Shown here: positions 51,441-60,765 of the stretch, in pieces | Layout of the letters: the number at the start of each line of letters is the position of its first letter | How positions within the stretch are numbered: position 1 is the stretch's first letter | Assembly: GCF_010233585.1 (NCBI RefSeq) | Contig: NZ_CP045997.1 | Coordinates: 1,227,244 to 1,291,243 of the forward strand | Source of the DNA: Spirosoma endbachense | GTDB taxonomy: Bacteria; Bacteroidota; Bacteroidia; Cytophagales; Spirosomataceae | Length of the DNA stretch: 64,000 bases | Direction of reading: 5' to 3' | Translations under genes and position numbers: made by a program | Notes under the pieces: model-generated | Seen by the model: only the letters and a program-made list of their open reading frames with translations | What the model was told of the DNA's origin: nothing | The model's database searches: none

Positions 51441-52823
51441 TCAAAATACCAGATTAAATGTGCTGCCGGTACCCGGTGTTGATGTGGCAGTTAACTGACC
51501 ACCGTGCAACTGCATAATTTGGCGGGATAAACTTAAACCAATGCCCGATCCCGTTTTTTTTGTCGTATAAAACGGAATAAAAATCTGCTCCAGTGCTTCT
51601 GGTTCAATACCAGGGCCGTTGTCAGCCACGCTGATGATCACGCGTGGTCCATCGGCCATAGCCTCCAGATGAATCGTTGGGTTGGGGGTTTTTTCTAAGC
51701 TTTCTACGGCATTCTTGAGCAAATTGATAAGCACCATTTCAATCTGGTCAATATCGGCACGGATGGCCAGATTGGGCAACGTAGTCTTCGTTGTGATTTT
51801 GACCGGTTGTTTCTGATTGTTGGCCTGTGTAAGCTGAACAACGTGCTTCATAAGCTGATCCACCGGGACTTCAGCAAAACTTGGTTGAGGAATCGTTGTA
51901 AAATGCCGATAAGCATCCACAAACCGCATAACACCCGCCCCGCGCTGTTCGATCGTGGTTAGCGCATCCCGAAGATCAGTAACCGAGGAGGCAAACAACG
52001 ATGAAGAAAGAAGTTCAGTTGTATCGACCCCTGAAGACATTCCGGCTTCGACAATGGGTACCAGATCGGTCTCTACAATATCACGCATCGTTCCTGCCAG
52101 TGACACAATAGGCGTAATTGAATTCATGATTTCGTGACGCAGCACTTTGGTCAGGTTTTGCCACGCATCAAGTTCACGCTGTTGCAACTCCGTGCGAATA
52201 TTTTGCAGGGATGCCACTGTCACTAACCGACCCCGTAATCGAACGACCGTACAGCGTACCGACAATTCCCCGTCAGTACCGGTTTGATACGAAACGGGTG
52301 TAGAAGAAGCTGTAGATGATTTAAGTACGTTTACCAGATCGGCATGGGTTGCGTTCAGATCGCTGAGTGTACGAAGCCGATACGTACCCAATAACCGAAG
52401 GGCCGTCTGGTTCACCAGCTCGACCTGTCCGGCGGCATCGAACGTTAGCAAGCCAACACTAACATGCTGAACAATGGTATTCACATAGTGCAGATTCGCT
52501 TCTTTCTCTGCCCTTGCCTGCCGAAATGCGTCCAGCACCTCGTTGAACTGATCATTTAGCTCATGGAAAGAAGGGCCGAGATTACTATCGGCCCTGAAGG
52601 CAACTGCGAAATCAGAATAGCGTACCGATTCCAGAAACCGTGTCAGTTTACGATTCAGGCTGGTGACGAATCGATACAGGTTTATGGTTATGACCAGATG
52701 GGCAATAAACAACGGGAAGAGCAACAAACCATTGCTACCCTGAAGGTAAAAATAAGTAAGCGCAACGGTCAGAATGACCACGACAACAATGCGCCAGCCA
52801 ATGCCTATGGCGAAACGATCCAT
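51441..52823 (-). CDS. NtrY-like membrane sensor histidine kinase
   Basis: A 460-residue kinase with two membrane helices close together at about 9-28 and 32-52, a linker, a PAS domain (about 110-215), a HisKA domain with His230 in LRHEIMNSITPIVS, and an HATPase_c domain ending with GSGIGLSLSRQIMQLHGG. The RHEIxN form is typical of partners of NtrC-type regulators. It starts 3 nt after the desaturase stop, so it is the second gene of that operon. Its likely partner is the NtrC-type regulator at 55369. Almost no periplasmic loop suggests it senses the membrane or an internal signal. Confidence 0.9.
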   Translation of the reverse strand: MDRFAIGIGWRIVVVVILTVALTYFYLQGSNGLLLFPLFIAHLVITINLYRFVTSLNRKLTRFLESVRYSDFAVAFRADSNLGPSFHELNDQFNEVLDAFRQARAEKEANLHYVNTIVQHVSVGLLTFDAAGQVELVNQTALRLLGTYRLRTLSDLNATHADLVNVLKSSTASSTPVSYQTGTDGELSVRCTVVRLRGRLVTVASLQNIRTELQQRELDAWQNLTKVLRHEIMNSITPIVSLAGTMRDIVETDLVPIVEAGMSSGVDTTELLSSSLFASSVTDLRDALTTIEQRGAGVMRFVDAYRHFTTIPQPSFAEVPVDQLMKHVVQLTQANNQKQPVKITTKTTLPNLAIRADIDQIEMVLINLLKNAVESLEKTPNPTIHLEAMADGPRVIISVADNGPGIEPEALEQIFIPFYTTKKTGSGIGLSLSRQIMQLHGGQLTATSTPGTGSTFNLVF

Positions 52824-52826
52824 GAG

Positions 52827-53801
52827 TTATGCAATCCAGCTGAACGGGTACTCAAGTGCAGGTACTTTGGTCCGCTCTGCTATCCGGCGCAGTCGATTAG
52901 GAAGCGCCATCAGGTAATCACGGGCACGTTGACCAGCATCGTCGAGATCCGTGATAGCTCCAATATTCCAGTCGGTCAGCAAATTATCCAGAATATCGAT
53001 ATAATCGTATGTTGTATAAACCCCAAGCCGCTGAGCCGCATCGGAAAAGTGACTGAACGTCTGGCCAATTTTAACGCCGGTTTCGCGCAGGAAGTGAGCA
53101 GGCATCACAATCTTTTTGCGCATCATGTCTTCAAATGCGAGCATCATTTCCGACGGATCGACTTCAAAAATCTGACCGACAAATGCCTTATAGGCTTTAG
53201 CATGACGCATTTCGTCGGAAGCAATCACGCCACATATTTTAGACAACTGGGGGCAGCCAGTCTGCTTGGCCAACGTGGCAGTTCGACGGTGCGATATATT
53301 GGTTGCCAGTTCCTGAAACGAGGTATACACAAAATTGCGGTAAGGGTCGCGACCCGTTCCAATATCGAATCCATCCGCAATCAGATACTGAGTCGAAACT
53401 TCCATGGCCCGCATATTAACCCGGCCCGACAGGTACAGGAATTTGTTGAGCAGGTCACCGTGCCGGTTTTCTTCGGCTGTCCAGCCCCGAATCCATTGGG
53501 TCCAGTGTTGCGGGCTATTCTGGTCAACACCTTCCATCCCCATCAGCCATGATTCATAGGTTGGGAGGGCTTCTTCGGTAATGGTATCGCCCACCAGAAC
53601 GGCCACGTAATCGTAGGATAATTCACGCGTGCTTTCGCGAAGGAGCTTGACCTCGTCCAGAAAATTTTCCTGTGCGGAATCGGGCAGCAGGTCAGCCGGT
53701 TGCCAGTTCGTTTCGATAGGCTTAAGATACTCCCCAATTAAGGCGTTTATTTTTTCGCCGACGAAACGCATTACGTCTATACGAGAGGCCGATAGAATCA
53801 T
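52827..53801 (-). CDS. acyl-ACP desaturase (ferritin-like di-iron)
   Basis: A 324-residue soluble desaturase. Di-iron ligand motifs are present: EENRHG (Glu110/111, His114), Glu164 with His171, and SDEMRHA (Asp196/Glu197, His200). It places a cis double bond in acyl chains bound to acyl carrier protein, using O2 and ferredoxin, and so controls membrane fluidity. Such stearoyl-ACP-desaturase relatives are best known from plants and some bacteria. It is co-transcribed with the following membrane kinase, and a PlsC-type acyltransferase lies divergently, making a lipid-related group. Confidence 0.88.
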   Translation of the reverse strand: MILSASRIDVMRFVGEKINALIGEYLKPIETNWQPADLLPDSAQENFLDEVKLLRESTRELSYDYVAVLVGDTITEEALPTYESWLMGMEGVDQNSPQHWTQWIRGWTAEENRHGDLLNKFLYLSGRVNMRAMEVSTQYLIADGFDIGTGRDPYRNFVYTSFQELATNISHRRTATLAKQTGCPQLSKICGVIASDEMRHAKAYKAFVGQIFEVDPSEMMLAFEDMMRKKIVMPAHFLRETGVKIGQTFSHFSDAAQRLGVYTTYDYIDILDNLLTDWNIGAITDLDDAGQRARDYLMALPNRLRRIAERTKVPALEYPFSWIA

Positions 53802-53918
53802 GTAAAATCAACAAAGAAGATGATCAATCAATTCAATAAACTTGCAAGGTACACTTAAAACAAACGACAGATTTAGTGTGCTTTGCCTTTTTCTACCTAA
53901 CAAAACCTGACGGATTGC

Positions 53919-53926
53919 TATTTTTG
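53919..53926 (+). promoter_or_regulatory. -7 promoter box for the acyltransferase gene
   Basis: TATTTTTG matches TAnnTTTG and lies 47 nt before the ATG at 53973. No TTG at normal -33 distance. Confidence 0.4.
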
Positions 53927-53972
53927 AGCTAAAATAAGGCAATAGGCGTATTTCGATGCCCAAAAAGGCGCT

Positions 53973-54725
53973 ATGAAAAAAATTCTGGATTATTTTTTGA
54001 GCTCTGTATACCTGCTCTACTTCGGATTGACTTTAGTGGTTTTTCACGTTCTTCAGGTCATTGCGTTCCATGTATTTGGGAAACCGGCGCATAAAAAAGT
54101 GGTCGATTGGATGAATGCGTTTATTGCATATGGCTGGTATCTGACTGGTAGTAGTATACGCTTTCAGCAACAGCCCAATCTGCCAACTGATCGCCCGATT
54201 ATTTTTGTGGCCAACCACCAGAGTATGTTCGATATTTCACCGATTATCTGGTTTCTGCGTCGTCATACCCCCATTTTTGTTTCCAAAATTGAGCTGGCAC
54301 ATGGAATACCCGGTGTATCCTATAACCTGCGTAAAAGCGGAGCCGCCCTTATCGATCGTAACGATCCGAAACAGGCCATCGTTGAAATTGCCCGCCTGGG
54401 TAAGCATATTCAGCAAACGAAACATTCGGCGGTTATTTTTCCGGAGGGAACGCGATCTTCATCGGGAAAAATGCGCCCTTTTGTAGCGGGTGGATTAGCC
54501 ATGCTGCTCAAGCGGGCACCCGATGCGCTCGTGGTGCCTATTGCCATTCGAGGAACGGGTCCTTTCAATCCGACTGGTGTATTTCCATTGACCTCATTTT
54601 CGCGAATGTCGTGGGTGGTGCTGCCCGGTATCGAGCCTGCCGGGCAAACCCCCGATGAACTAGTGAGACTGGCACAGGAGGCTATTTCTCTGGAACTTGG
54701 TGTATTAGGGGTGGTTAGCCAGTAA
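53973..54725 (+). CDS. plsC: 1-acyl-sn-glycerol-3-phosphate acyltransferase
   Basis: A 250-residue membrane-bound acyltransferase. An N-terminal hydrophobic helix (about 8-34) is followed by the catalytic NHQSMFD motif (His82, Asp87) and the substrate motif FPEGTRS near 156-162. It adds the second acyl chain to make phosphatidic acid. It is divergent from the desaturase-kinase operon, which fits a shared lipid theme. Paralogues exist in many genomes, so the symbol marks the family role. Confidence 0.9.
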   Translation: MKKILDYFLSSVYLLYFGLTLVVFHVLQVIAFHVFGKPAHKKVVDWMNAFIAYGWYLTGSSIRFQQQPNLPTDRPIIFVANHQSMFDISPIIWFLRRHTPIFVSKIELAHGIPGVSYNLRKSGAALIDRNDPKQAIVEIARLGKHIQQTKHSAVIFPEGTRSSSGKMRPFVAGGLAMLLKRAPDALVVPIAIRGTGPFNPTGVFPLTSFSRMSWVVLPGIEPAGQTPDELVRLAQEAISLELGVLGVVSQ

Positions 54726-54794
54726 AATAGTTCTGCCGTATTTGTAGTTGACTATGGTATTTACGTATATTTACAGAGAAACCGTATTGCTTGT

Positions 54795-55286
54795 ATGACA
54801 CCAGATAAACCGCATCGGCGGACCGGTCTTGACCAGATTGAACCCATATTAGCCGACGTGGCTCAAAAAACAGATCGGCTCATTGAGTCGAATAGCCAGA
54901 TTTTCCAACTAGCTACTGAGACCCATGCTCAAGTGCAAAAAGTAGCTCAGCAGGCAGAAAGTACTGCTAGAGGGCTGGCTAATCTAACGGTTAGTGTAAG
55001 CCAACGGTTCGATCAACTCACTGCCGATATAAATCATCAGTTTGTTGAGGTTGATCATCGATTTGATCAGATAAGGGCTGATATGGACAATCGTTTTGCC
55101 CAGGTTAACCAACGATTCGATCAACAGCAGAGTCAATTTGAAAGCCTTCGAGGTGAAGTGCAGCTTGGACTAGAGGGACTTGATACGAAAATTGACAGTA
55201 AAGTAGATGGACTACAGGAGGAAATAAAATTTCTGAAAGATACTCAGATCGAAATTTTGACTATCCTCAAAGATCGGTTAAAGTAG
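54795..55286 (+). CDS. coiled-coil protein of unknown function
   Basis: A 163-residue soluble protein dominated by a long coiled coil (about 30-155). A loose repeat around RFDQ occurs several times (QRFDQLTADI, HRFDQIRADM, NRFAQVNQRFDQ), giving an 11- to 14-residue period. No membrane span or signal. Such repeats resemble apolipoprotein-like or DUF1640-type coiled coils. It lies between lipid genes and the NtrC-type regulator; no function can be assigned. Confidence 0.7.
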   Translation: MTPDKPHRRTGLDQIEPILADVAQKTDRLIESNSQIFQLATETHAQVQKVAQQAESTARGLANLTVSVSQRFDQLTADINHQFVEVDHRFDQIRADMDNRFAQVNQRFDQQQSQFESLRGEVQLGLEGLDTKIDSKVDGLQEEIKFLKDTQIEILTILKDRLK

Positions 55287-55305
55287 ACATGCTGGTAACT
55301 ATACG

Positions 55306-55362
55306 GCCTGATCTGAATTGGCAATGGCTGAATTACGGTTCCAATGCCGATTCAGATCAGGC
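55306..55362. terminator. 18-bp hairpin between convergent genes
   Basis: Arms 55306-55323 and 55345-55362 (GCCTGATCTGAAT... ) pair with one wobble around a 21-nt loop, between the coiled-coil gene and the convergent regulator gene. Confidence 0.7.
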
Positions 55363-55368
55363 AATAAC

Positions 55369-56745
55369 TCACAGCCCAAATTTCTCCAGTCGTCTGTACA
55401 ACGCCTGACGGGATACCCCCAGTTCTCGAGCAACATCCGTGATGCTACCCCGATGTTTCTGCATTGCCTGTTGAATCAATTGCCGCTCCATGTCTTCCAA
55501 CTGCAGCGTTTCATTGACCGGCGACGTTGTTGCAGACGCGTCTTTTCGGAATACAAAATTACCTGGCTCCAGTAGAGTGCCCTGCGTTAGTTCGGGCCGG
55601 GCAAGAATAACGGCCCGCTCCACAGCATGCTGTAGTTCGCGCACGTTTCCGGGCCAGCGATATTGTTTCATTTCAGCCAATAATGCCGGGCTCAACCCCG
55701 AAACGGATCGATTGTATTGCTTGGCGTATTTTTTTAGGAAATGTTCGGCCAGCAGACCAATATCGGACGGGCGCTCACGCAGGGGAGGTAAATGAAGCTC
55801 AATCGTGTTGATGCGATAAAGCAAATCCTGCCGAAATTGCCGTTCGGCCACCCGTTGATTCAGGTCCGCATTCGTAGCGCAGACGAGTCGAACATCGACC
55901 GGTCGGGCTTTGTTCGAACCAACGCGTGTTACCTGACGCTGTTGCAGAACAGTTAACAAACGGGCTTGCTGAGAAGGAGTAAGGTTACCTATCTCGTCCA
56001 GAAAAATCGTTCCACCGTTCGCTTCTTCAAACCGACCAGCCCGATCGTCACGGGCATCGGTAAACGCCCCCTTCACATGCCCGAATACTTCGCTCTCGAA
56101 CAGGCTTTCAGTGAGAGCACCTACATCAACGCTTATAAACGGTTTGTCCCGGCGATCTGACTGTTCGTGAATCGCCCGGGCGATTAAATCTTTGCCAGTT
56201 CCATTCTCTCCCAAAATCAGCACGTTGGCATCGGTGGGAGCGACACGTTCGACGGTTTCCAGTACCGGACGCATGGCCGAACCGATGATGGTGGCATGTT
56301 TCCCATTTACTTTGGCCGATAGTTTGTCTTTACCGCCCTTTTCGCCGTCTTCTTTTTCGTCCTTTCGCCCTTCAACGGCTCCGCGGATAGTATCCAGAAA
56401 CTTATCATTTTGCCAGGGTTTGAGCACAAAATCAATGGCACCGGCTTTCATGGCCCGAACAGCCATTTCGACGTCGCCATACGCCGTAAATAAAATTACC
56501 CGAGCGGCCGGATCGATATCTAAAATACGATCAAGCCAGGCAAATCCCTCACGGCCACTGCTAACATCACGCTGAAAATTCATGTCCAGCACAATTGCGT
56601 CGTATCGGTTATTATTGAGCAGAAAAGGCAGTTTTTCGGGATTTTTTTCGATGTCCACCGCGCCGAAATGTCGTTTCAGCAGCAACCGGGCAGCCAGCAG
56701 CACGTCGGGGTCATCGTCGACGAGGAGAAGTTTCGCATCTTGCAT
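55369..56745 (-). CDS. NtrC-family sigma-54-dependent response regulator (GAFTDA variant)
   Basis: About 458 residues: receiver domain with Asp54 in IVLDMNF, a central AAA+ domain (about 145-380) with Walker A GENGTGKD and FLDEIGN, and a C-terminal Fis-type helix-turn-helix ([21 protein letters not shown]). The sigma-54 contact loop reads GAFTDA, not GAFTGA. The start is the ATG at 56745 ([14 protein letters not shown]); the upstream extension to 56799 looks non-coding. I infer pairing with the kinase at 51441 and action at the sigma-54 promoter at 58713. Confidence 0.92.
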   Translation of the reverse strand: MQDAKLLLVDDDPDVLLAARLLLKRHFGAVDIEKNPEKLPFLLNNNRYDAIVLDMNFQRDVSSGREGFAWLDRILDIDPAARVILFTAYGDVEMAVRAMKAGAIDFVLKPWQNDKFLDTIRGAVEGRKDEKEDGEKGGKDKLSAKVNGKHATIIGSAMRPVLETVERVAPTDANVLILGENGTGKDLIARAIHEQSDRRDKPFISVDVGALTESLFESEVFGHVKGAFTDARDDRAGRFEEANGGTIFLDEIGNLTPSQQARLLTVLQQRQVTRVGSNKARPVDVRLVCATNADLNQRVAERQFRQDLLYRINTIELHLPPLRERPSDIGLLAEHFLKKYAKQYNRSVSGLSPALLAEMKQYRWPGNVRELQHAVERAVILARPELTQGTLLEPGNFVFRKDASATTSPVNETLQLEDMERQLIQQAMQKHRGSITDVARELGVSRQALYRRLEKFGL

Positions 56746-56914
56746 ATACCAAAGATAAAGAGTCTGGCGATTTGTTGCACGCAGGCACTGTTTCAACAAC
56801 GAATTAAGCTTTTCTTACGTACTTTCGTTGCCAAAAGTCGTTGAGCGGTCATTGGTCGTGATTTGTGGTCATTTTCTGGAAGTTGACCGTTGAGCGATAA
56901 TTTTATGCCGACTA

Positions 56915-58609
56915 ATGACTGACATTGCCCCCCCTCTCAATGATCGCTGGTTTTATGCCCTGGTAGTAGCTGGCGTATTTCTTAATGCTACTGGCTTATT
57001 TCCGCCAATTCTTGAACCCGATGGCGCGCTCTATGCCTGTATTGCCAAAATAATGGCCCAAACCGGGGATTTTGTTAATCTGTATGCCGTTGGCCGCGAC
57101 TGGCTCGATAAGCCGCACTTTCCTTTTTGGGTATCGGCCCTGAGCTATCTTATTTTTGGGATTAATACATTCGCCTATAAATTTCCGGCTCTTCTGTTCT
57201 TTTTGGGGAGCGCCATTTACACCTATAAGTTTGTTCGGCTTGCCTATTCAAAACTGACAGCGCAACTAGCGGTTCTGGTTCTGTTGACGGCCTTTCACGG
57301 TGTACTTTCTAATAGTGATGTGCGGGCTGAGCCCTACCTGACGCTACTAATCATCGGGCCAGTTTACCATTTTTACCGGGTCTTTCTGAGAGATAAAGAT
57401 GACACGTCTAAAAACTGGCTTCATCTGATTCTCGGGTCGTTCCTGACGGGTTGCGCCCTGATGACTAAAGGGCTCTTCGTGATCGTTCCAATTGGCGCAG
57501 GTCTAGGACTTCACTGGCTATTGACCGGTAACTGGCGGGAGTTATTAAAACCGAAGTGGTATCTGGCGGTTGTGTTATCGTTTGTTTTTACGTTGCCTGA
57601 GATTTTTTGTTTATACCAGCAATTCGACCTCCAGCCCGGAAAAGTAGTCTTTGGAAATACGGGCGTTTCGGGCATTCGGTTTTTCTTCTGGGACAGTCAG
57701 TTCGGGCGTTTTTTTAACACAGGGCCCATTAAAGGCGCGGGCGACAAATTTTTCTTTCTTCATACGCTGCTTTGGGCTTTTCTGCCGTGGTCGTTACCGC
57801 TCTATATTGGCGTTGGGAAAGCCCTTGTCGCGTTAATAAAGCGACAAAATCCCTTGCCGGAGTACGTTTCACTGGGGTCGGGCCTTGCTACATTTGCGCT
57901 GTTTTCGTTATCGGGTTTTCAGCTCCCGCATTATCTGAATATCGTTTTTCCGTTCTATGCAATACTGACTGCTCAGTTTCTGGTGAGTCTGAAACCGGTT
58001 AACCTTCGTCGGTGGGCGGTTGCACAGTCAATTATTGGGTTGTTGTTAGTCGTACTGATCGTGGCCGTATTGTTTGTTGTAAAACCCGCTAAACTCGGAA
58101 TCGCGCTCAGTTGGGTAATTATCATCACGTTTGCAACGATCACCTTGTTTCGGCAAACTACCATGTTGTCGTTAATGGGTCGGATGGTGGGAGCGATGCT
58201 GGTACTGGCTGGTGTACTCAATCTGTTCCTTTATCCAACATTTATGCAGTATCAGGCAGGTTTGACAGCGGCCCGGTTTGTTAATGAACAGCCAGTGCTT
58301 GCCAAGCGGCCAACGGTACTTTACGGCCCCGGTACATTTGGGGAAAGCTCGTGGTCGTATGAATTTTATGCCCATGCGCCAACGCAATACATTCGTGAAG
58401 ACTCGGTATTACGACAGATGAGCAGCCGTCGGGCGGTGCAGGTTTTTACTACAAATACGTATGCTGATTCACTGGAAATGCGCGGTTTCCGCGTTCGTCG
58501 GGTAGCGATTTTTCCTTATTTTCACATTAGCCAGCTAACCGCCGATTTCCTGAATTATGACACACGGGCAACAACGCTTAAGCCCTATGTGCTTGTAGAG
58601 GTTAAATGA
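56915..58609 (+). CDS. GT39-family (ArnT/PMT-like) membrane glycosyltransferase
   Basis: A 564-residue protein with about 12 membrane helices and a C-terminal soluble part. The first external loop has EPDGALYACIAKIMA and the region DWLDKPHFPFW, typical of ArnT-like enzymes that use polyprenyl-phosphate sugars. It probably adds a sugar to a lipid A, protein or envelope acceptor on the outer face of the inner membrane. The acceptor is unknown. Single gene, divergent from the regulator and followed by the control region of the exporter operon. Confidence 0.87.
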   Translation: MTDIAPPLNDRWFYALVVAGVFLNATGLFPPILEPDGALYACIAKIMAQTGDFVNLYAVGRDWLDKPHFPFWVSALSYLIFGINTFAYKFPALLFFLGSAIYTYKFVRLAYSKLTAQLAVLVLLTAFHGVLSNSDVRAEPYLTLLIIGPVYHFYRVFLRDKDDTSKNWLHLILGSFLTGCALMTKGLFVIVPIGAGLGLHWLLTGNWRELLKPKWYLAVVLSFVFTLPEIFCLYQQFDLQPGKVVFGNTGVSGIRFFFWDSQFGRFFNTGPIKGAGDKFFFLHTLLWAFLPWSLPLYIGVGKALVALIKRQNPLPEYVSLGSGLATFALFSLSGFQLPHYLNIVFPFYAILTAQFLVSLKPVNLRRWAVAQSIIGLLLVVLIVAVLFVVKPAKLGIALSWVIIITFATITLFRQTTMLSLMGRMVGAMLVLAGVLNLFLYPTFMQYQAGLTAARFVNEQPVLAKRPTVLYGPGTFGESSWSYEFYAHAPTQYIREDSVLRQMSSRRAVQVFTTNTYADSLEMRGFRVRRVAIFPYFHISQLTADFLNYDTRATTLKPYVLVEVK

Positions 58610-58617
58610 TAAATGAA

Positions 58618-58660
58618 CCGGTTTTGAAACCGGACAGCTATTTGTCCGAAACCGGACAGC
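58618..58660 (+). promoter_or_regulatory. upstream activator sites of the MacAB-like operon
   Basis: CCGGTTTTGAAACCGG (58618-58633) and TGTCCGAAACCGGACA (58643-58658) are perfect inverted repeats with short centres. AAACCGGACAGC also repeats directly at 58627-58638 and 58649-58660, 22 bp apart (two helical turns). They lie about 55-95 bp before a sigma-54 promoter, a normal place for NtrC-type binding. Confidence 0.72.
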
Positions 58661-58712
58661 CGTTATTTTTGGCTGTGAATTAATTTGCTGATAATCAGTA
58701 TATTTTATTAGT

Positions 58713-58728
58713 TGGCACGACTATTGGC
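58713..58728 (+). promoter_or_regulatory. sigma-54 promoter of the MacAB-like operon
   Basis: TGGCACGACTATTGGC matches -24/-12 consensus TGGCACG-N4-TTGCA closely, with GG at -24 and TTGGC at -12 in the correct 10-bp spacing. The predicted start near 58739 gives a 52-nt leader before the ATG at 58791. Confidence 0.78.
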
Positions 58729-58790
58729 TCAAAAGGAGTAAAGCACACGCTTAGTGTTTTATTTCTTAATGTGCTAATTGAAAAATTACA

Positions 58791-60038
58791 ATGGATCGCG
58801 CCTTACCTAAACGTTTCTGGACAACACAACGTATCGCAATTTTTGGTGGTGGTACGCTGATTTTGAGTCTATTAGCTTACACGTTCCTGTTTGCTGACCG
58901 CCGGTCGAAGCTGAACGTCGAAAAAGATAAAATCACCGTCTCGAACGTATCTACCGGACCGTTTGAGGACTTCATCGCCGTTACGGGCGTTGTTCAACCG
59001 CTGAAGACAATTCGATTGGATGCCATCGAGGGCGGTTATGTAACGTCAAAACTCGTTGAGGGTGGCAACATGGTTAAGAAGGGCGATGTGCTCCTGAAAC
59101 TTGAAAACCAGAGCCTTAAACTGAGCTTTCTACAATCGGAAACAGAAGCCAACCGACTTGTCAACGACTTGCAGAATACGCGCCAACGGATACAGATCGA
59201 ACGATTTACGCTCCGTAAAACGCTGGCTGATGTAGATGCTCAAATTTCTCAGGCGAAAGACACTTACGATCGTCAGGAAAAGCTGTACAAAGATAAAGTT
59301 GTCTCTGAAGAAGACTACCTGAAAGCGAAACGGGCTTTCGAACGATTAGTCACGCAGCGTACCATCGAAATCGAAACGCAGAAGTATCAGGAGGAAAACG
59401 CAAAATTTCAGATCAAACAACTTGAGGGCACCTTGCAACGTACACAGCGAAATGTTGCTCTTTGGCAACAGACGCTCGATAATCTGGTCGTTAAAGCACC
59501 AGTATCAGGTCAGTTGTCGAGTATCGATGTCGAAGTTGGGTCGAACATTAACCGGGGCCAGAATATTGGTCAGATTGATGATCTGAATGGGTTTAAAATG
59601 CGGGTTGGTATTGATGAACACTACATTAGCCGCGTATTTTCGGGTCTAAAAGGATCATTTGAGTTCAACGGGAAAATGCACGATCTGGAAATCAGCCGCG
59701 TATATCCCGAAGTAAAAAGTGGTCGATTTGAAGTTGATATGGTTTTTCCGAAGGGCACACCCGAAGGCATCAAGCGCGGTCAGTCGTCGCCGATTCAGTT
59801 GGAGTTAGGCAAAGCGGCTAAAGCTACGTTGCTGCCCGTAGGTGGTTTCTTCTCCGACACAGGTGGCAACTGGGTATACGTAGTCGATAAGTCGGGCAAA
59901 CGAGCGGTGAAGCGGCCAATTACGCTGGGCCGTAAAAACCCAGAGTTTTATGAAGTGCTTGAAGGTTTGCAGCCCGGCGAGCAGGTTATTACGAGTTCTT
60001 ACGAAAATTTTGGCGATAACGAAGTTCTAGAATTTTAA
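58791..60038 (+). CDS. MacA-like periplasmic adaptor (HlyD/RND membrane fusion) protein
   Basis: A 415-residue adaptor with one N-terminal membrane helix (about 16-35), a split biotinyl-lipoyl domain (GGYVTSKLVEGGNMVKKGDV and KAPVSGQLSSIDVEVGSNI), a long coiled-coil hairpin between (about 115-225), and a C-terminal barrel domain. It links an inner-membrane ABC transporter to an outer-membrane channel. It is first in the operon with an ATPase and FtsX-type permeases. Cargo may be a drug, lipid or peptide. Confidence 0.9.
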   Translation: MDRALPKRFWTTQRIAIFGGGTLILSLLAYTFLFADRRSKLNVEKDKITVSNVSTGPFEDFIAVTGVVQPLKTIRLDAIEGGYVTSKLVEGGNMVKKGDVLLKLENQSLKLSFLQSETEANRLVNDLQNTRQRIQIERFTLRKTLADVDAQISQAKDTYDRQEKLYKDKVVSEEDYLKAKRAFERLVTQRTIEIETQKYQEENAKFQIKQLEGTLQRTQRNVALWQQTLDNLVVKAPVSGQLSSIDVEVGSNINRGQNIGQIDDLNGFKMRVGIDEHYISRVFSGLKGSFEFNGKMHDLEISRVYPEVKSGRFEVDMVFPKGTPEGIKRGQSSPIQLELGKAAKATLLPVGGFFSDTGGNWVYVVDKSGKRAVKRPITLGRKNPEFYEVLEGLQPGEQVITSSYENFGDNEVLEF

Positions 60039-60063
60039 ACCCTCAGAACCATTCTGAAATAGT

Positions 60064-60741
60064 ATGATACAGACAGTTAACCTACAGAAGCTCTTCGCTA
60101 CCGAAGAAGTAGAAACCACCGCCCTCAATGGCATTAACATGGACGTTAAAGACGGCGAGTTCGTGGCCATCATGGGTCCGTCCGGTTGTGGTAAATCCAC
60201 CCTGCTAAACATCCTTGGTCTGTTAGACAATCCGAGCGAGGGCGAATACAATTTCTACGGAACTGCTGTTGCCAAAATGACGGAGCGCCAGCGGGCACAG
60301 TTGCGGAAAGGCTCTATCGGGTTCGTATTCCAGAGCTTTAACCTGATCGACGAACTGACCGTTTACGAAAACGTCGAACTGCCGTTGCTGTATCTTAAAA
60401 CGCCTACCGAAGAGCGCAAAAAGCGTGTTGAAGAAGCTCTCGAACGGATGAGCATCATGCATCGGCGCAATCACTTCCCGCAGCAGCTCTCAGGTGGTCA
60501 GCAACAACGGACGGCCATTGCTCGGGCGGTTGTTGCAAAACCCAAATTAATCCTGGCGGATGAGCCGACGGGTAACCTCGACTCGAAAAATGGCGAGGAA
60601 GTAATGAAACTTCTTGGTGAATTAAACGACGAAGGAACTACGATTATCATGGTAACGCACTCACCCTACGATGCTGGTTTTGCGCACCGTATTGTGAACC
60701 TGTTCGATGGTAAAGTAGTAACGGAAAACTTCCACGTTTAA
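60064..60741 (+). CDS. MacB/LolD-type ABC transporter ATP-binding protein
   Basis: A 225-residue ATPase: Walker A GPSGCGKST (38-46), Q-loop FVFQSFNLIDEL, signature LSGGQQQR (142-149), Walker B LILADEPTGNLDS (162-174) and H-loop MVTHS. The Q-loop and signature forms are those of the MacB/LolD/FtsE group, which work with FtsX-like permeases by mechanotransmission. It lies 25 nt after the adaptor gene. A 32-bp hairpin follows it, before the permeases. Confidence 0.94.
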   Translation: MIQTVNLQKLFATEEVETTALNGINMDVKDGEFVAIMGPSGCGKSTLLNILGLLDNPSEGEYNFYGTAVAKMTERQRAQLRKGSIGFVFQSFNLIDELTVYENVELPLLYLKTPTEERKKRVEEALERMSIMHRRNHFPQQLSGGQQQRTAIARAVVAKPKLILADEPTGNLDSKNGEEVMKLLGELNDEGTTIIMVTHSPYDAGFAHRIVNLFDGKVVTENFHV

Positions 60742-60765
60742 CACGTAGAGAACCATCTATAGGAA

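Noticed and set aside
52563..53552. 329-codon plus-strand open frame opposite the kinase and desaturase genes
   Set aside because: It is fully antisense to two well-supported genes with intact catalytic motifs and has no recognisable domain, signal or promoter.
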